The notes under the pieces are model-generated. The model was not told the DNA's origin. It worked only from the letters and a program-made list of their open reading frames with translations, and did no database searches. Made by a program: the position numbers and the translations under genes. A stretch of DNA of 5,505 nt from Acidobacteriota bacterium (GTDB taxonomy: Bacteria; Acidobacteriota; Terriglobia; UBA7540), in the NCBI GenBank assembly GCA_021828245.1, contig JAKASC010000167.1, positions 1 through 5,505 of the forward strand, read 5' to 3'. Numbering within the stretch: position 1 is the stretch's first letter; each line of letters opens with the position of its first letter. Shown piece by piece: positions 5,067-5,505 of this stretch.

Positions 5067-5505
5067 TTAGAGGCGGCGGGTGATGAGGCGGGTGAGGGCG
5101 GCGGAAGTGTCGAAGAACTGCTGGTCGGGGGCGTAATGGTAGCGGCGCTCCATTTCGGCGACGAGCCAGCCGTCGTAGCCGACCTTGTCGAGCGCGGCGC
5201 GGATGGCGGACCAGTTGTTGTCGCCGAGAAAGACGTTGGTATAGACGCTGTCGCAGCAGCGGCCGCGCTTCTTCATGACGTCCTTGATGTGGATGCGGGT
5301 GATCTGGGGGCCGAGGATTTCAATCCACTGCTCGGCGAAGCCGTCGTCGTGGATGTTGCCGACGTCGAGGTGAAGGCCGACGGAAGGCCGATCCACGTCG
5401 CGGAGAAACTGGCGAAACTCGCGCGGGCTTAAAAGGAACTTCTGCTCGGCGCAGCAGTTCTCGCAGCCGATGCGGACGCCGAGACGCGCGGCGTCGGGCG
5501 CCAGG
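5067..5505 (-). CDS. Sugar phosphate isomerase/epimerase (xylose-isomerase-like TIM barrel), 5' end cut off by the window
   Basis: The frame is open from base 5504 to the TAA at 5067-5069 and gives 145 residues, about the C-terminal half of a family usually 270-300 long. A GTG at 5394-5396 is an internal valine and not the start, because the upstream residues (GVRIGCEN, then FLLSPREF) match the family. All four metal ligands known from tagatose/psicose 3-epimerase relatives can be placed, numbering from the window edge: Glu15 in GCEN, Asp47 in LHLDVGN, His72 in RIHIKD and Glu117 in VAEMER. These enzymes move a carbonyl or invert a centre in a free sugar or inositol derivative through an enediol, using Mn2+ or a similar metal, in the cytoplasm. 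The substrate cannot be told from this half. The gene lies on the same strand as the R-M pair but is separated from it by a strong hairpin, so it is probably a different transcription unit. Confidence 0.92.
   Translation of the reverse strand, partial: LAPDAARLGVRIGCENCCAEQKFLLSPREFRQFLRDVDRPSVGLHLDVGNIHDDGFAEQWIEILGPQITRIHIKDVMKKRGRCCDSVYTNVFLGDNNWSAIRAALDKVGYDGWLVAEMERRYHYAPDQQFFDTSAALTRLITRRL

Noticed and set aside
5067..5396. GTG at 5394-5396 as the true start of the TIM-barrel gene
   Set aside because: The frame stays open to the window edge, and the residues upstream include the conserved metal-binding Glu in GCEN, so the gene begins outside the window.
4887..5432. 181-codon open frame on the plus strand across the spacer and the TIM-barrel gene
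   Set aside because: It lies antisense to a gene with intact metal ligands, and its Ala/Gly/Val/Asp-rich product is the typical shadow of GC-rich coding DNA.

Overview
This window carries six protein-coding genes. One runs rightward at the left edge and five run leftward. It is GC-rich, with well-formed bacterial genes and no RNA genes, CRISPR array, transposase or phage genes. The gene content (ROK-family sugar kinase/regulator, YycJ-type metallo-beta-lactamase protein, Tat-exported protein, xylose-isomerase-like TIM barrel) would suit a free-living heterotroph such as a member of Verrucomicrobiota or Acidobacteriota. That placement is a guess from general family resemblance and cannot be proved from this sequence alone.

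Left part (1-1555): the C-terminal three quarters of a ROK protein enters from the left edge and ends at 731. It converges on a complete YycJ/WalJ-type MBL-fold nuclease gene (782-1555, minus), which uses a TTG start supported by a clear Shine-Dalgarno sequence. A short perfect inverted repeat lies between the two stop codons.

Middle (1556-2697): a very GC-rich gene on the minus strand (1737-2561) encodes a protein of unknown function with a twin-arginine signal. A 181-base spacer separates it from yycJ.

Right-middle (2664-4860, minus): a compact type II restriction-modification pair. The DNA methyltransferase (DPFAGSG and TSPPY motifs) comes first. The presumed restriction endonuclease starts 3 bases after its stop, and its Shine-Dalgarno sequence lies inside the last codons of the methyltransferase. 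A GC-rich hairpin followed by ATTTTC just after the nuclease stop is a likely terminator. No controller (C) protein gene is present. The module is clearly lower in GC than the Tat-protein gene beside it, as expected of a mobile defence cassette.

Right end (4861-5505): a spacer of about 206 bases holds a striking 12-bp perfect hairpin with GTAG directly at its 5' foot on the minus strand. This resembles a REP-type palindromic element and may also terminate the gene before it. The C-terminal half of a sugar phosphate isomerase/epimerase-type TIM barrel, with all four metal ligands in place, then runs off the right edge.

The best candidates for something little described are the endonuclease, whose putative PD-(D/E)XK site lacks the usual lysine, and the REP-like element. 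I do not see a wholly new multi-gene system.
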